DNA of 12,067 nt from NCBI GenBank assembly GCA_041624375.1, contig JBFJVD010000073.1:1-12067 (forward strand), read 5' to 3'. Position 1 is the stretch's first letter. Each line of letters begins with the position of its first letter. The stretch comes from JBFJVD01 sp041624375. Lineage in GTDB: Bacteria; Chloroflexota; Anaerolineae; Anaerolineales; E44-bin32. Positions 1 to 6,667 of the stretch are shown in pieces. Made by a program: the position numbers and the translations under genes. The notes below the pieces were generated by a model. The model had not been told where the DNA came from and ran no database searches. It saw only the letters and a list, made by a program, of their open reading frames with translations.

Positions 1-1
1 C

Positions 2-1258
2 CACCTGCATCCGCCCAGCGTTCTCCTGCGACCGGGCGCGTGTGTCGAGCGAGGCGACGAGATCGCCGCGATTGGCGACCCGCGTTCACCGCCCCACCTG
101 CACTTCGAGATCCGCGTGCACCTGCCGGACACACCCGGACCAGGCTACTGGCCGGTGGATCCGACGCTTGCCGGATGGAGACCGCCCTCGGCGACGATCT
201 GGAGCGAGCGCATCTCGGCCCTTCCCGGCGTCCGCTGGACCTTCACCCAGCAGGGGGCGTCCCTGGAGCCGCTGGGAGTTGTTGACGGCACAGTGCTCGT
301 CCATCTTGAGGGTGGCGAACTGCTGGCGCTGGACGTGCTCGACGGCCGCACCCGCTGGTCGCAAACGCTGCCCGAGACCGCCAGCAGCCTGCTCCTGGAC
401 AGCGACCGGCGCCTGATGTACGTTGCCGCCGCCGGAGGTATGGTCGAAGCTTTCCATCTCGCGGATTTCGAGGGTGGCGATCCGCTCGATCCACTCTGGC
501 AGGCCGAAGTTGGTTTGGCGGGCGTACCCGAACTGGCGCCGCTTCCTGGCGGGGGTCTGGTCGCAGTCACGCGCGAGACGCTGACAGCGATATCCGCCCA
601 GGGAGACGTGCTGTGGCGCGAGGACTCGGAACAGGGCGTGGTCGATGGGGTTCACTCGGATGGTGCCCTCATCCTGCTGACCGGAGATCGACTCTGGATC
701 ATTGACAATCCTCAAGCGACATCCTGGCCGTTGTCGATAAGGGGGCGAAAACTCGTCGCCGGGGATGAGCTGTTTGTGTATGCCGACGACGGTCTCTACC
801 GCCTGGACGCCGAATCCCGGGGGGAGGAGCTGTTCCTTGCCTTGCCTGCTGGGTTCCCGCGGGCCGGCGACCTGGTTTCGCTGCCAGATAGCGGATTGTT
901 GATGGCGCATCTCGATCTGGACGACAAGCGCTTGATCGCCGTCGAGGCGGACGGCGCGCTGCGCTGGGAGCGTTCGATCGCCAGCCTTCAGGCCAGAACG
1001 GTTGACCTGCTGGTCGTGGCAGATCAAGCCTACCTGCTCACGAACTACGATGTGGGGCGGGCGAACGGGATCGACATCTTCCATGTCGACGAGACAGATG
1101 GCAGGCTTACCCGGGTCTTCTCCGGCGGTTCACGCGCCTCCAGCGGAAGCGGCACAACGATCCTGCTCACGGGTGAGTCAGCCCTGATCGCCATCGACGG
1201 CGTGGGCCTGTTCGCCTGGGAGCCGGCAGCGGCGCTGGGAGCAATCCTCGGCGAGTAG
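2..1258 (+). CDS. Peptidase M23 (LytM) C-terminus fused to PQQ-like beta-propeller, 5' partial
   Basis: The reading frame is open from base 2, so the start lies outside the window. The first ~40 residues are the end of a peptidase M23 domain: a segment of the form G-D-E-I-A-A-I-G-D-P leads into HLHFEIR (residues 32-38 of the visible part), the conserved HxH Zn-ligand/catalytic motif of LytM-type endopeptidases. About 370 residues of beta-propeller-like sequence follow, with repeated strands of the PQQ/WD40-like type: ELLALDVLDGRTRW, LTAISAQGDVLW and RLIAVEADGALRWE. M23 enzymes cut peptidoglycan cross-links outside the membrane or act as non-catalytic scaffolds. The propeller probably binds a partner or polymer; that is inference. 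Whether the peptidase is active cannot be judged, because the first metal ligands (HxxxD) are off the left edge. The domain assignments are strong and the biological role is unknown. Confidence 0.85.
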   Translation, partial: HLHPPSVLLRPGACVERGDEIAAIGDPRSPPHLHFEIRVHLPDTPGPGYWPVDPTLAGWRPPSATIWSERISALPGVRWTFTQQGASLEPLGVVDGTVLVHLEGGELLALDVLDGRTRWSQTLPETASSLLLDSDRRLMYVAAAGGMVEAFHLADFEGGDPLDPLWQAEVGLAGVPELAPLPGGGLVAVTRETLTAISAQGDVLWREDSEQGVVDGVHSDGALILLTGDRLWIIDNPQATSWPLSIRGRKLVAGDELFVYADDGLYRLDAESRGEELFLALPAGFPRAGDLVSLPDSGLLMAHLDLDDKRLIAVEADGALRWERSIASLQARTVDLLVVADQAYLLTNYDVGRANGIDIFHVDETDGRLTRVFSGGSRASSGSGTTILLTGESALIAIDGVGLFAWEPAAALGAILGE

Positions 1259-1282
1259 CAGCCGGAGAATCGATCAGGCTGC
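1258..1282 (+). terminator. Weak hairpin at the end of the M23-propeller gene
   Basis: GCAGCC (1258-1263) can pair with GGCTGC (1277-1282) across a 13-base loop, beginning at the last base of the stop codon. No T-tract follows, so this is at best a weak or Rho-assisted 3' end. It could be chance in GC-rich DNA. Confidence 0.2.
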
Positions 1283-1405
1283 CCACTCGCGCGGGCAACC
1301 GGCCATCCGCCAGGTTCCTCTCGCCCAGACCATTCGCCTGCCCGATCATCCGGGTCCAGGAAGCCTCCTGCTTCGGTGCTCTTAGTCGGGCTCTCATCGA
1401 AATCC

Positions 1406-1413
1406 TATAGAAT
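1406..1413 (+). promoter_or_regulatory. Possible -10 element for the ABC operon
   Basis: The bases TATAGAAT contain TAGAAT (1408-1413), a 5/6 match to the sigma-70 -10 consensus, in a locally AT-richer patch. No good -35 hexamer lies 16-18 bases upstream. It would give a leader of about 165 bases before the ATPase gene. This is a weak, inferred call. Confidence 0.25.
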
Positions 1414-1568
1414 GAACTCGGCGGGTGGCTTCCTTCTACCCTTCGACTCGCTCGAGGACCCCGATTTGCCATCCGGCCATGTAAGCAGCGACCAAATACA
1501 CTATCCGGGCGGGGGATCTTTGGGGGATAAATCGGGCAGCGCCTGGCGCTAGACGGAGCCCATCTATC

Positions 1569-1574
1569 AGGAGG
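1569..1574 (+). promoter_or_regulatory. Strong Shine-Dalgarno of the ABC ATPase gene
   Basis: AGGAGG ends 6 bases before the ATG at 1581. It is one of the best ribosome binding sites in the window and fixes the start of the first operon gene. Confidence 0.85.
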
Positions 1575-1580
1575 GCCGGG

Positions 1581-2453
1581 ATGAGCGTCATCGAAGTCAG
1601 CCATCTGACCAAGTACTACGGCAAGGCTCGGGGCATCATCGACGTTTCCTTCGATGTGGCGGAAGCCGAAATCTTCGGCTTTATCGGACCGAATGGGGCA
1701 GGCAAATCGACCACGATCCGCCTGCTTCTCTCCCTGATTTATCCCACCAGCGGCAGCGCCACCATCTTCGGCAAGGACTGCATCAGATATGGGCCGGAAC
1801 TCCGGCACGACATCGGCTATTTGCCCTCCGACGTCTTCTACTACGATCGGATGAAGGTCATCGATCTGCTCAAGTATTCGGCCAGCTTCTACAACAAGGA
1901 CTGCACACAGCGGATGCATGAATTGGCCGAGCTTATGGAATTGGATTTGAATCGACGCATTGAGGATTTGTCGTACGGCAACAAGAAGAAGGTGGGCATC
2001 GTGCAGGGGCTGCTGCACCAGCCCAGGCTGCTGTTTCTTGACGAACCCACCGCCGGCCTCGACCCGCTGATGCAGCGGAAATTCTTCCGGCTCATTCGCG
2101 AGGAAAACCAGCGCGGCGTGACGGTGCTCTTCTCATCGCACATCCTGGGCGAAGTCCAGCGCATGTGCAGCCGTGTGGGCATCATCCGCGAGGGCCGGAT
2201 CATCGAAATTGCCGACATCCGCACGCTGCAGCAGAGCAACTACAAGAAGGTCCGCGTGGCCGCCGACGGTCTCGATTCCGCCTTCTTCGACCTGCCCGGC
2301 GTGACCAATCTGGAGCAAACGGACGGCGCCATTCGCTTCTACTACAAAGGCGACATCAATTCGGTGATGCGGAAGATCGGAGAGATCACCATCTCCGATG
2401 TGACGGTTGAGGAGCCGACCCTGGAAGAGATCTTTATGCACTACTACGAGTAG
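1581..2453 (+). CDS. ABC-2 type transporter, ATP-binding protein
   Basis: This 290-residue cytoplasmic ATPase should drive an ABC-2 exporter built from the two permeases encoded just downstream. All core motifs are visible: Walker A GPNGAGKST (36-44), signature LSYGNKKK (130-137, a variant of LSGGQ), Walker B LLFLDEP (150-156) with catalytic E155, D-loop GLD (159-161) and switch histidine H187 in SSH. The usual Q-loop glutamine after GYLP is replaced by S83 (GYLPSD), a variation common in the BcrA/drug-exporter-like branch. The C-terminal ~70 residues form the accessory domain typical of this group and end in a T-x-E-E-I-F-like motif. The start is fixed by AGGAGG at 1569. The substrate is unknown; antibiotics, lipids or peptides are all exported by related systems. 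The gene ends 9 bases before the first permease, so it is clearly co-transcribed. Confidence 0.96.
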   Translation: MSVIEVSHLTKYYGKARGIIDVSFDVAEAEIFGFIGPNGAGKSTTIRLLLSLIYPTSGSATIFGKDCIRYGPELRHDIGYLPSDVFYYDRMKVIDLLKYSASFYNKDCTQRMHELAELMELDLNRRIEDLSYGNKKKVGIVQGLLHQPRLLFLDEPTAGLDPLMQRKFFRLIREENQRGVTVLFSSHILGEVQRMCSRVGIIREGRIIEIADIRTLQQSNYKKVRVAADGLDSAFFDLPGVTNLEQTDGAIRFYYKGDINSVMRKIGEITISDVTVEEPTLEEIFMHYYE

Positions 2454-2462
2454 GCGCAGGCC

Positions 2463-3272
2463 ATGAGCAGAAATGTCTTCCGGCAAGAATTCAAGATGAT
2501 CGCGAGATCGGTGATCACCTGGTCGGTGGCGGTGGTGGCGCTGACCTTCGTGTACATGTACTTCTTCTCATCGCTTGCCGACGATGCCGAGCTGATGAAC
2601 GAAATGATGGCCAACTTCCCGGAGGAGCTGCTCACGGCCTTCGGGATGAACGACCTTAACCTCGCCACAGTTCTCGGCTACTTCAGCTTTGTCTTCCTCT
2701 TTGCCCAGATTTGCCTCGCGATTCAGGCGGCAAACTACGGCTTCTCCCTGGTCTCCGTCGAAGAACGCGAATGGACCGCCGACTTCCTGCTGGCCAAGCC
2801 GGTGGGCCGCACCCAGATCCTGACCAGCAAGCTGCTCGCCGCGTTGACTGGCCTGACGCTCACCAACCTCGTCGTCTGGATCACCAGTTTTGGTGTGATC
2901 GAGTTGTTCAGGGGAGAACGAACCTACGAAACGGGACCGCTGGTGCTGTTGCTGCTCAGCGTCGTGATCTTCCAGCTCTTCTTCCTGAGCGTGGGCCTGG
3001 TCGTCTCGCTGCTGGTTAGACGGATTCGCAGCGTGACGCCCTACGCGATGGCGCTCGGGCTCGGGATGTATGTGCTCAGCGTATTCGGCGACATGCTCGG
3101 TGAGAGCATGCTGGAAAATCTCACCCCGTTCAAGCACTTCGAGCCGAACTACATCCTCCAGAATGGGGCGTACGATGTCCCCCTGGTGTTGATCAGTGTT
3201 TCCGCGATCGTGATTTCTCTGGTCGGCAGCTATATGCTCTATACCCGCAGGGATATCCCGGCGGTCGCGTAG
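2463..3272 (+). CDS. ABC-2 type transporter permease, first subunit
   Basis: This is a 269-residue integral membrane protein with about six predicted helices (around residues 17-35, 68-93, 125-147, 158-187, 190-209 and 239-260). It should form the membrane channel of the exporter with the next gene. A large loop after helix 1 contains an amphipathic stretch (NFPEELLTAFGM, 51-62). Residues 98-114 carry the family motif S-x-E-E-R-x-x-T-A-D-F-L-L-x-K-P-V, a cytosolic coupling segment seen in ABC-2 permeases. Landmarks PFKHFEP (222-228) and C-terminal YTRRD (260-264) recur in the neighbouring permease. It starts 9 bases after the ATPase stop with only a weak ribosome site, so translation is probably coupled. 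The fold and role are secure; the cargo is not known. Confidence 0.93.
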   Translation: MSRNVFRQEFKMIARSVITWSVAVVALTFVYMYFFSSLADDAELMNEMMANFPEELLTAFGMNDLNLATVLGYFSFVFLFAQICLAIQAANYGFSLVSVEEREWTADFLLAKPVGRTQILTSKLLAALTGLTLTNLVVWITSFGVIELFRGERTYETGPLVLLLLSVVIFQLFFLSVGLVVSLLVRRIRSVTPYAMALGLGMYVLSVFGDMLGESMLENLTPFKHFEPNYILQNGAYDVPLVLISVSAIVISLVGSYMLYTRRDIPAVA

Positions 3273-3277
3273 GAAGG
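3271..3277 (+). promoter_or_regulatory. Shine-Dalgarno overlapping the upstream stop codon
   Basis: AGGAAGG overlaps the last two bases of the TAG of the first permease (3270-3272) and ends 7 bases before the ATG at 3285. It fixes the second permease start and suggests coupled translation of the two subunits. Confidence 0.75.
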
Positions 3278-3284
3278 TTGGGCG

Positions 3285-4079
3285 ATGAACATCTTTGTGC
3301 GAGAAATGAAGTCGAACCTGAGGTCGCTCCTGATCTGGGGTGTCATCGTGATCCTGTTCATCTCGATCGGCTTCTCGAAGTTCGCCGCCTACGAAAACAA
3401 CCCTGAGCTGGTGGCGATCCTGGACGGCCTGCCGCCGGCCGTGCTCTCGGCATTCAATCTCGAGGCTTTCAACCTGACCACAATCACAGGGTTCTTCGGG
3501 GTGATGTTCACCTACTTCGCGCTCATTCTCTCGATCGCGGCGGCCATGTGGGGAAGCGACATCATTTCTAAGGAAGAGCGCGACAAGACCGTCGAATTCG
3601 CGCTAACCCTCCCGGTGACGCGCAGCAAAGTGGTGACGGCCAAGGGTCTGGCCGCGCTGGTCAACTGCATCGGCTTGCTGCTTATCACCTGGGGCGCCAC
3701 GCTCGCCAGCGCGCAATCCTATCAGACCAATGCCGAGTTCTATCGCTTCCTGAACCTGTCGATGCTGGCCTTGTTCCTCATGCAGCTGATCTTCCTGGCG
3801 ATCGGGCTCTTCCTGGGTTGCGCCCTCAAGCAGTACAAACGCGCCGCATCGGTGGCGGTGTCGCTCTTGCTGGGGACCTACTTCCTTTCCATTCTCTCCA
3901 GCTTGAACGAAGACCTGAGGTTCCTCGAGTACTTCTCGCCGTTCAAGTACTTCGACCCAGGCGCCCTCCTGCGCGACTCAAGGATGGATATCACCTTTGT
4001 CGCGCTGTCGGCGGCGATCATTGTGGCAAGCATCGTGGGCGCCTATCTGACCTATACCCGCAGAGACCTGTACATCTAG
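3285..4079 (+). CDS. ABC-2 type transporter permease, second subunit
   Basis: This 264-residue membrane protein is paralogous to the preceding permease and has the same order of features: an N-terminal helix (about 15-34), an extracytoplasmic-type loop with ILDGLPPAVLSAFNLE, helix 2, the coupling motif KEERDKTVEF (96-105) followed by LPV, three to four further helices, PFKYFDP (219-225) and YTRRD (257-261) close to the C-terminus. Matching landmarks at matching positions in two adjacent genes point to tandem duplication followed by divergence, giving a heterodimeric channel served by a homodimer of the single ATPase. The gap from the first permease is 12 bases. No gene follows closely (193 bases to the next start), so this is probably the operon's end. 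Confidence 0.93.
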   Translation: MNIFVREMKSNLRSLLIWGVIVILFISIGFSKFAAYENNPELVAILDGLPPAVLSAFNLEAFNLTTITGFFGVMFTYFALILSIAAAMWGSDIISKEERDKTVEFALTLPVTRSKVVTAKGLAALVNCIGLLLITWGATLASAQSYQTNAEFYRFLNLSMLALFLMQLIFLAIGLFLGCALKQYKRAASVAVSLLLGTYFLSILSSLNEDLRFLEYFSPFKYFDPGALLRDSRMDITFVALSAAIIVASIVGAYLTYTRRDLYI

Positions 4080-4179
4080 CGGGCGGACGCCATTCCCCGA
4101 TACTTCAACACCTGTGCTCGACGCTGGTGCTGGACTCGTGAAAGCATCTCAGAGCGCCACCTGGCCGGGATCGGCATGG

Positions 4180-4185
4180 TATCCT
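4180..4185 (+). promoter_or_regulatory. Possible -10 element for the SRPBCC-cyclase pair
   Basis: TATCCT within GGTATCCTGT lies 87 bases upstream of the preferred SRPBCC start at 4273. No -35 match is present at normal spacing. It is listed because similar GGTAnnnT strings precede other genes here (8234 and 11137). Weak. Confidence 0.18.
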
Positions 4186-4272
4186 GTCTTAAGTGAGACC
4201 CGCGGTGCCGGCGGTGTTGGATCCACTCAGCATGTTCTGGCTGTCCATTCCTTTGCAGGAATCCGCATCCCG

Positions 4273-4776
4273 ATGACGACTGATCGCCATGTCTACACCG
4301 AGACCGGTGTCGAGATCGAGCGGCCGGTCCCCGAGGTGTTCGATTTCTTCGTGCGCCTCGAGAACGTCCCGCGCTACGTCGGTGGTGTCATCAAGAGCTA
4401 CCAGGCGTCCGAGGGCCCACCCGGAGTCGGGACTAGGGGCGTTGAGGTGCTGGGGCCGCCGTTTGAGGGGACGGAGCTCATGTGGCGGATCTCCCGCTTC
4501 GAGCCCAACCGGCTCTGTGCTTTTCAGAACACACTCCCACTGCCGCTCGGGACGAGTGTGGATCGGGAAGTGGCCTACGAATTCAGCGCCATCCAGGGGG
4601 GCACACGCGTTCGCTGCACGCATGCGGGCCGCATCCGGGGACCGCTGCGGCCCATCGGCCTGCTGTTGTCCGCGCTCGACAGACGTGCGCGGAGCAGTAT
4701 GCTTCAGCGGATCAAACAGCTGCTTGAAGCGGAGGGGGAAACGTCTTCGGGCCACGCGCCGGAGCGGCCCGCATGA
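4273..4776 (+). CDS. SRPBCC (START-like/polyketide-cyclase fold) protein
   Basis: This 167-residue soluble protein has a helix-grip fold. The pattern is clear: an opening strand VYTETGVEIERPVPEVFDFF (7-26) with the typical P-x-x-V-F-x-F-F helix, then R-L-E-N-V-P-R-Y, the turn E-G-P-P-G-V-G-T-R (47-55), a central F-x-G-T-E-L-M-W strand, and TRVRCTHAGRIRG (111-123) leading into the long C-terminal helix around 126-153. Such proteins bind hydrophobic ligands in a cavity; some are enzymes and many are carriers or sensors. An in-frame start at 4114 would add 53 unconserved residues, so ATG 4273 is preferred although its ribosome site (AGGA at 4257) is distant. Its stop overlaps the next start as ATGA at 4773-4776, so it is translationally coupled to the cyclase. 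The ligand is unknown. Confidence 0.85.
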   Translation: MTTDRHVYTETGVEIERPVPEVFDFFVRLENVPRYVGGVIKSYQASEGPPGVGTRGVEVLGPPFEGTELMWRISRFEPNRLCAFQNTLPLPLGTSVDREVAYEFSAIQGGTRVRCTHAGRIRGPLRPIGLLLSALDRRARSSMLQRIKQLLEAEGETSSGHAPERPA

Positions 4777-5573
4777 GATTCTACGGCGACAGCGAGCGCT
4801 GGTGGCGGGCCCTGCTGCTGGGCGACAACCCGGCGCTGCCGTTCCGCCGGCTGCGGCGCATTTTCACCGCGCTGCCTTCCAGCCCGCGCTGCAAGTTCTG
4901 CCACGCACCCTTCCACGGTCTTGCTGGGCCCGCCATGCGCCTGATCGGCAAGAGCCCTTCCCGCCTGACGCCGGAGCTCTGTTTGCAGTGTGAGGCCTTC
5001 GCCCGGCGGGTGGTCGGCGGCGCGGAGATCGAGTTGAGCATGCTGTTCGCCGACGTGCGCGGCTCGACCAGCCTGGCCGAAGGGATGTCGCCCACCGAGT
5101 TCGGCCAGCTCATCAACCGCTTCTTCGCCGCGGCCACCGACGCGCTGGTCAGCACGCACGCGCTGGTGGACCGGCTGGTCGGGGATCAGGCCATCGGCCT
5201 GTACGTACCGGGCTTCGCGGGCAAGGATCACGCCGGCCAGGCCGTGAAGGCGGCGGGGCTCCTGCTGCGCGCGACGGGGCATGAGGGTCACCCCTGGATC
5301 CCGGTCGGCGTGGGCGTACACACCAACGTGGCCTTCGTCGGGTCGGTGGGGAAGGAGGGCGGCGCCACCGACGTCACCGTGCTGGGAGACGCGCCGAATG
5401 TGGCAGCCCGCCTGGCCAGCTCGGCCGCAGCCGGCGAGATTCTGATCAGTGAGCAGGCGGCTTCGGCCGCCGGTGTCGACACGAGGAACCTGGAGCGGCG
5501 GGATCTGGAGCTTAAGGGGAAGAGCGTTCCGGTCACCACTTTCGTCCAGCAGGTTGGCGCCCATCCGGGCTGA
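4773..5573 (+). CDS. Class III adenylate/guanylate cyclase with N-terminal Cys4 domain
   Basis: This 266-residue protein probably makes cAMP or cGMP. The N-terminal ~80 residues hold two CxxC pairs (C40/C43 and C70/C73) that could bind Zn or an Fe-S centre, with HAPFHGLAGPAMRLIGKSPSR between them. The cyclase homology domain starts near residue 85: FADVRGSTSL gives the first metal aspartate D94, DRLVGDQ gives the second metal aspartate D138, and LGDAPNVAARL gives D206 and the transition-state residues N209 and R213. The residue normally a substrate-selecting lysine just before the second aspartate is R134, so base specificity is uncertain. No membrane helix is seen, so it is probably cytosolic. 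It overlaps the SRPBCC gene by four bases, suggesting that a small-molecule binder and a second-messenger enzyme are made together. Product and input signal are untested. Confidence 0.9.
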   Translation: MRFYGDSERWWRALLLGDNPALPFRRLRRIFTALPSSPRCKFCHAPFHGLAGPAMRLIGKSPSRLTPELCLQCEAFARRVVGGAEIELSMLFADVRGSTSLAEGMSPTEFGQLINRFFAAATDALVSTHALVDRLVGDQAIGLYVPGFAGKDHAGQAVKAAGLLLRATGHEGHPWIPVGVGVHTNVAFVGSVGKEGGATDVTVLGDAPNVAARLASSAAAGEILISEQAASAAGVDTRNLERRDLELKGKSVPVTTFVQQVGAHPG

Positions 5574-5635
5574 GTCATGCTGCGGCATTCTCTCGCCACC
5601 ATTAAGGCGGCGGACCCCCGTTCGGACCCACCAGC

Positions 5636-6286
5636 ATGACCAATCTCAACAAATGGGCGATCGCACTGCCCTTTACCGGCCTGGTCGTCTTCGTCCTTCC
5701 TGCGGTCGCCACCGGGCACTGGCTCTGGTTCCTGCGGGGCTGGCACGAGGGACTGTTTGGGCTGCTCTCGGCGAGCATGTGGCTGATCGCCACAGCCTTT
5801 GTCGATGTCGAGCGGCCGCGCGGTTCACCGGATCTGGCCAATCTCCTGATGCCCCTCGGGCTGATTCTGGCAGTTCCTGTCGCTGTCTACGACCGGATCC
5901 ACGGACCCGCTGCGAACCCGCCCGGCATGGTCTCGACGCTTGGACTGCTGCTGAGCCTCGGTGCGATTGTGCTCGGCGTCTCGGCCAGGGCCTGTCTTGG
6001 ACGCTCCTATGCGCCGAGACCCGCGAGGACCGCCAACGGTCAGCTCGTAACTGATGGCCCCTACCGCTGGATCCGGCATCCGATGTACAGCGCTGCGCTT
6101 CTCTGGTCGCTTGGCTGGCCGTTGATCATGTCCAGCCTGCTGGGCGCGGCCGCCGCGTTAGTGTTTGTCATCCCGGCGCTGAGGGTGCGCATGCTGCGGG
6201 AAGAAGAGGCACTCGCTGCCGCATTTGGCGAGGTATATACAGCCTATCGAGCAAAGACGCGGCGGCTGGTTCCTTACATCTACTGA
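5636..6286 (+). CDS. Isoprenylcysteine carboxyl methyltransferase-like membrane protein
   Basis: This 216-residue integral membrane protein belongs to the ICMT/phospholipid methyltransferase-like superfamily. It has about five hydrophobic segments (roughly 9-30, 38-55, 68-85, 100-116 and 152-182). The AdoMet-binding signature GPYRWIRHPMY (141-151) is followed by a membrane helix and then the LREEEAL region (188-194) with E190/E191, where these enzymes place a conserved glutamate, and by FGEVYTAYRAKTRRLVP at the end. Bacterial members methylate lipids, thiols or other hydrophobic substrates; the substrate cannot be told from sequence. The ATG at 5636 has no clear ribosome site, and the 62-base gap after the cyclase leaves co-transcription open. 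A second, shorter relative lies at 9383. Confidence 0.85.
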   Translation: MTNLNKWAIALPFTGLVVFVLPAVATGHWLWFLRGWHEGLFGLLSASMWLIATAFVDVERPRGSPDLANLLMPLGLILAVPVAVYDRIHGPAANPPGMVSTLGLLLSLGAIVLGVSARACLGRSYAPRPARTANGQLVTDGPYRWIRHPMYSAALLWSLGWPLIMSSLLGAAAALVFVIPALRVRMLREEEALAAAFGEVYTAYRAKTRRLVPYIY

Positions 6287-6312
6287 GCGATACAGCGAAG
6301 GTGAGGCGGGCC

Positions 6313-6348
6313 ACCCCTCACCCTACCCTCGCCCCTTCAGGGACGAGG
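6313..6348 (+). repeat. Hairpin repeat (REP-like), copy 1
   Basis: The unit starts ACCCCTCACCCTACCCTC and ends in a hairpin with TTCA loop: CCTCGCCCC (6327-6335) pairs with GGGACGAGG (6340-6348) with one mismatch. It matches copy 2 at 32 of 36 positions. Similar CCCTCACCCTxxCCCTCTCCC repeats with a hairpin are scattered between genes in many bacterial genomes. Possible roles are RNA 3'-end protection, weak termination or a non-autonomous mobile repeat. Confidence 0.75.
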
Positions 6349-6412
6349 ATTCGCTGCGCCAAACCGGGTTCGGTGGTCCTGGTTCGCGTGCTGGACGGCA
6401 AGCATTGAATCT

Positions 6413-6464
6413 CCCCTCCCCGCGCAGGATCGATCGGCATGAAGATGTGCATCGTGGGGAGGGG
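6413..6464. repeat. Inverted repeat CCCCTCCCC / GGGGAGGGG
   Basis: Perfect 9-base arms at 6413-6421 and 6456-6464 flank a 34-base centre. The pair lies between the two REP-like copies and resembles their C-rich/G-rich arms, so it may be a decayed third, inverted or partial unit. Confidence 0.5.
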
Positions 6465-6473
6465 CGACGGGGG

Positions 6474-6509
6474 ACCCCTCACCCTACCCTCTCCCCTTCA
6501 GGGGAGAAG
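6474..6509 (+). repeat. Hairpin repeat (REP-like), copy 2
   Basis: Same unit as at 6313, in the same orientation, 161 bases downstream. Its stem TCTCCCC (6490-6496) pairs with GGGGAGA (6501-6507) around the loop TTCA. Relative to copy 1, a G-C stem pair (repeat positions 19 and 32) has become T-A, a compensatory change that supports selection or copying of the folded form. Confidence 0.75.
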
Positions 6510-6656
6510 TGTGAGGCTGATCCACCATGGGTCTTTCCTGTGAGGAAACGATAGCGAGGCGGAAGCGGATGGACCCCAGGGCTCAATGCCTGTAGACTCA
6601 ATCGGGTTGTCGGTGAACTGGACAGGCATCCAGTCGCAGGGATGTGACTTGAATGT

Positions 6657-6660
6657 GAGG
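6657..6660 (+). promoter_or_regulatory. Shine-Dalgarno that decides the 2H phosphoesterase start
   Basis: GAGG lies 7 bases before ATG 6668 but only 1 base before the alternative in-frame GTG at 6662, so ATG 6668 is the better start. Confidence 0.65.
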
Positions 6661-6667
6661 CGTGATC

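Larger units (their letters stand above)
1259..1580. other. Intergenic region upstream of the ABC exporter operon
   Basis: This 322-base stretch carries no credible gene: the only long frame through it is antisense and runs on into the ATPase gene. It holds a -10-like hexamer near 1406-1413 and a pair of identical GGGGGAT heptamers at 1511-1517 and 1522-1528. The heptamer starts are 11 bases apart, about one helical turn, which could suit a DNA-binding protein. A strong Shine-Dalgarno sequence sits at the right end. No regulator gene lies next to the operon in this window. Confidence 0.6.
6287..6667. other. Intergenic region rich in inverted repeats
   Basis: This 381-base stretch has no credible gene. 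It contains two copies of a 36-base hairpin repeat, a CCCCTCCCC/GGGGAGGGG inverted pair between them (6413-6421 with 6456-6464), and a small perfect hairpin TTTCCT-GTG-AGGAAA at 6534-6548. Frames that cross it are GC-rich shadows interrupted relative to both neighbours. The right end carries the ribosome site of the 2H phosphoesterase gene. Confidence 0.7.

Noticed and set aside
86..1084. 332-residue open frame on the - strand opposite the M23-propeller gene
   Set aside because: Antisense shadow of a high-GC gene; the + strand frame shows recognisable M23 and propeller motifs while this one shows none.
1167..2018. 283-residue open frame on the - strand covering the 1259-1580 gap
   Set aside because: It spans the end of one real gene, the gap and the start of the ATPase gene, with no domain-like sequence.
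4114..4272. Upstream in-frame start extending the SRPBCC protein by 53 residues
   Set aside because: The extension looks like translated non-coding DNA and the fold begins naturally just after ATG 4273.
4704..5588. 294-residue - strand frame opposite the cyclase
   Set aside because: Mirror frame produced by GC-rich codon bias; the cyclase motifs lie on the + strand.
6313..6509. Repeated units as a possible CRISPR array
   Set aside because: Only two copies 161 bases apart, each a self-folding hairpin of the REP type, with no regular spacers or cas genes.
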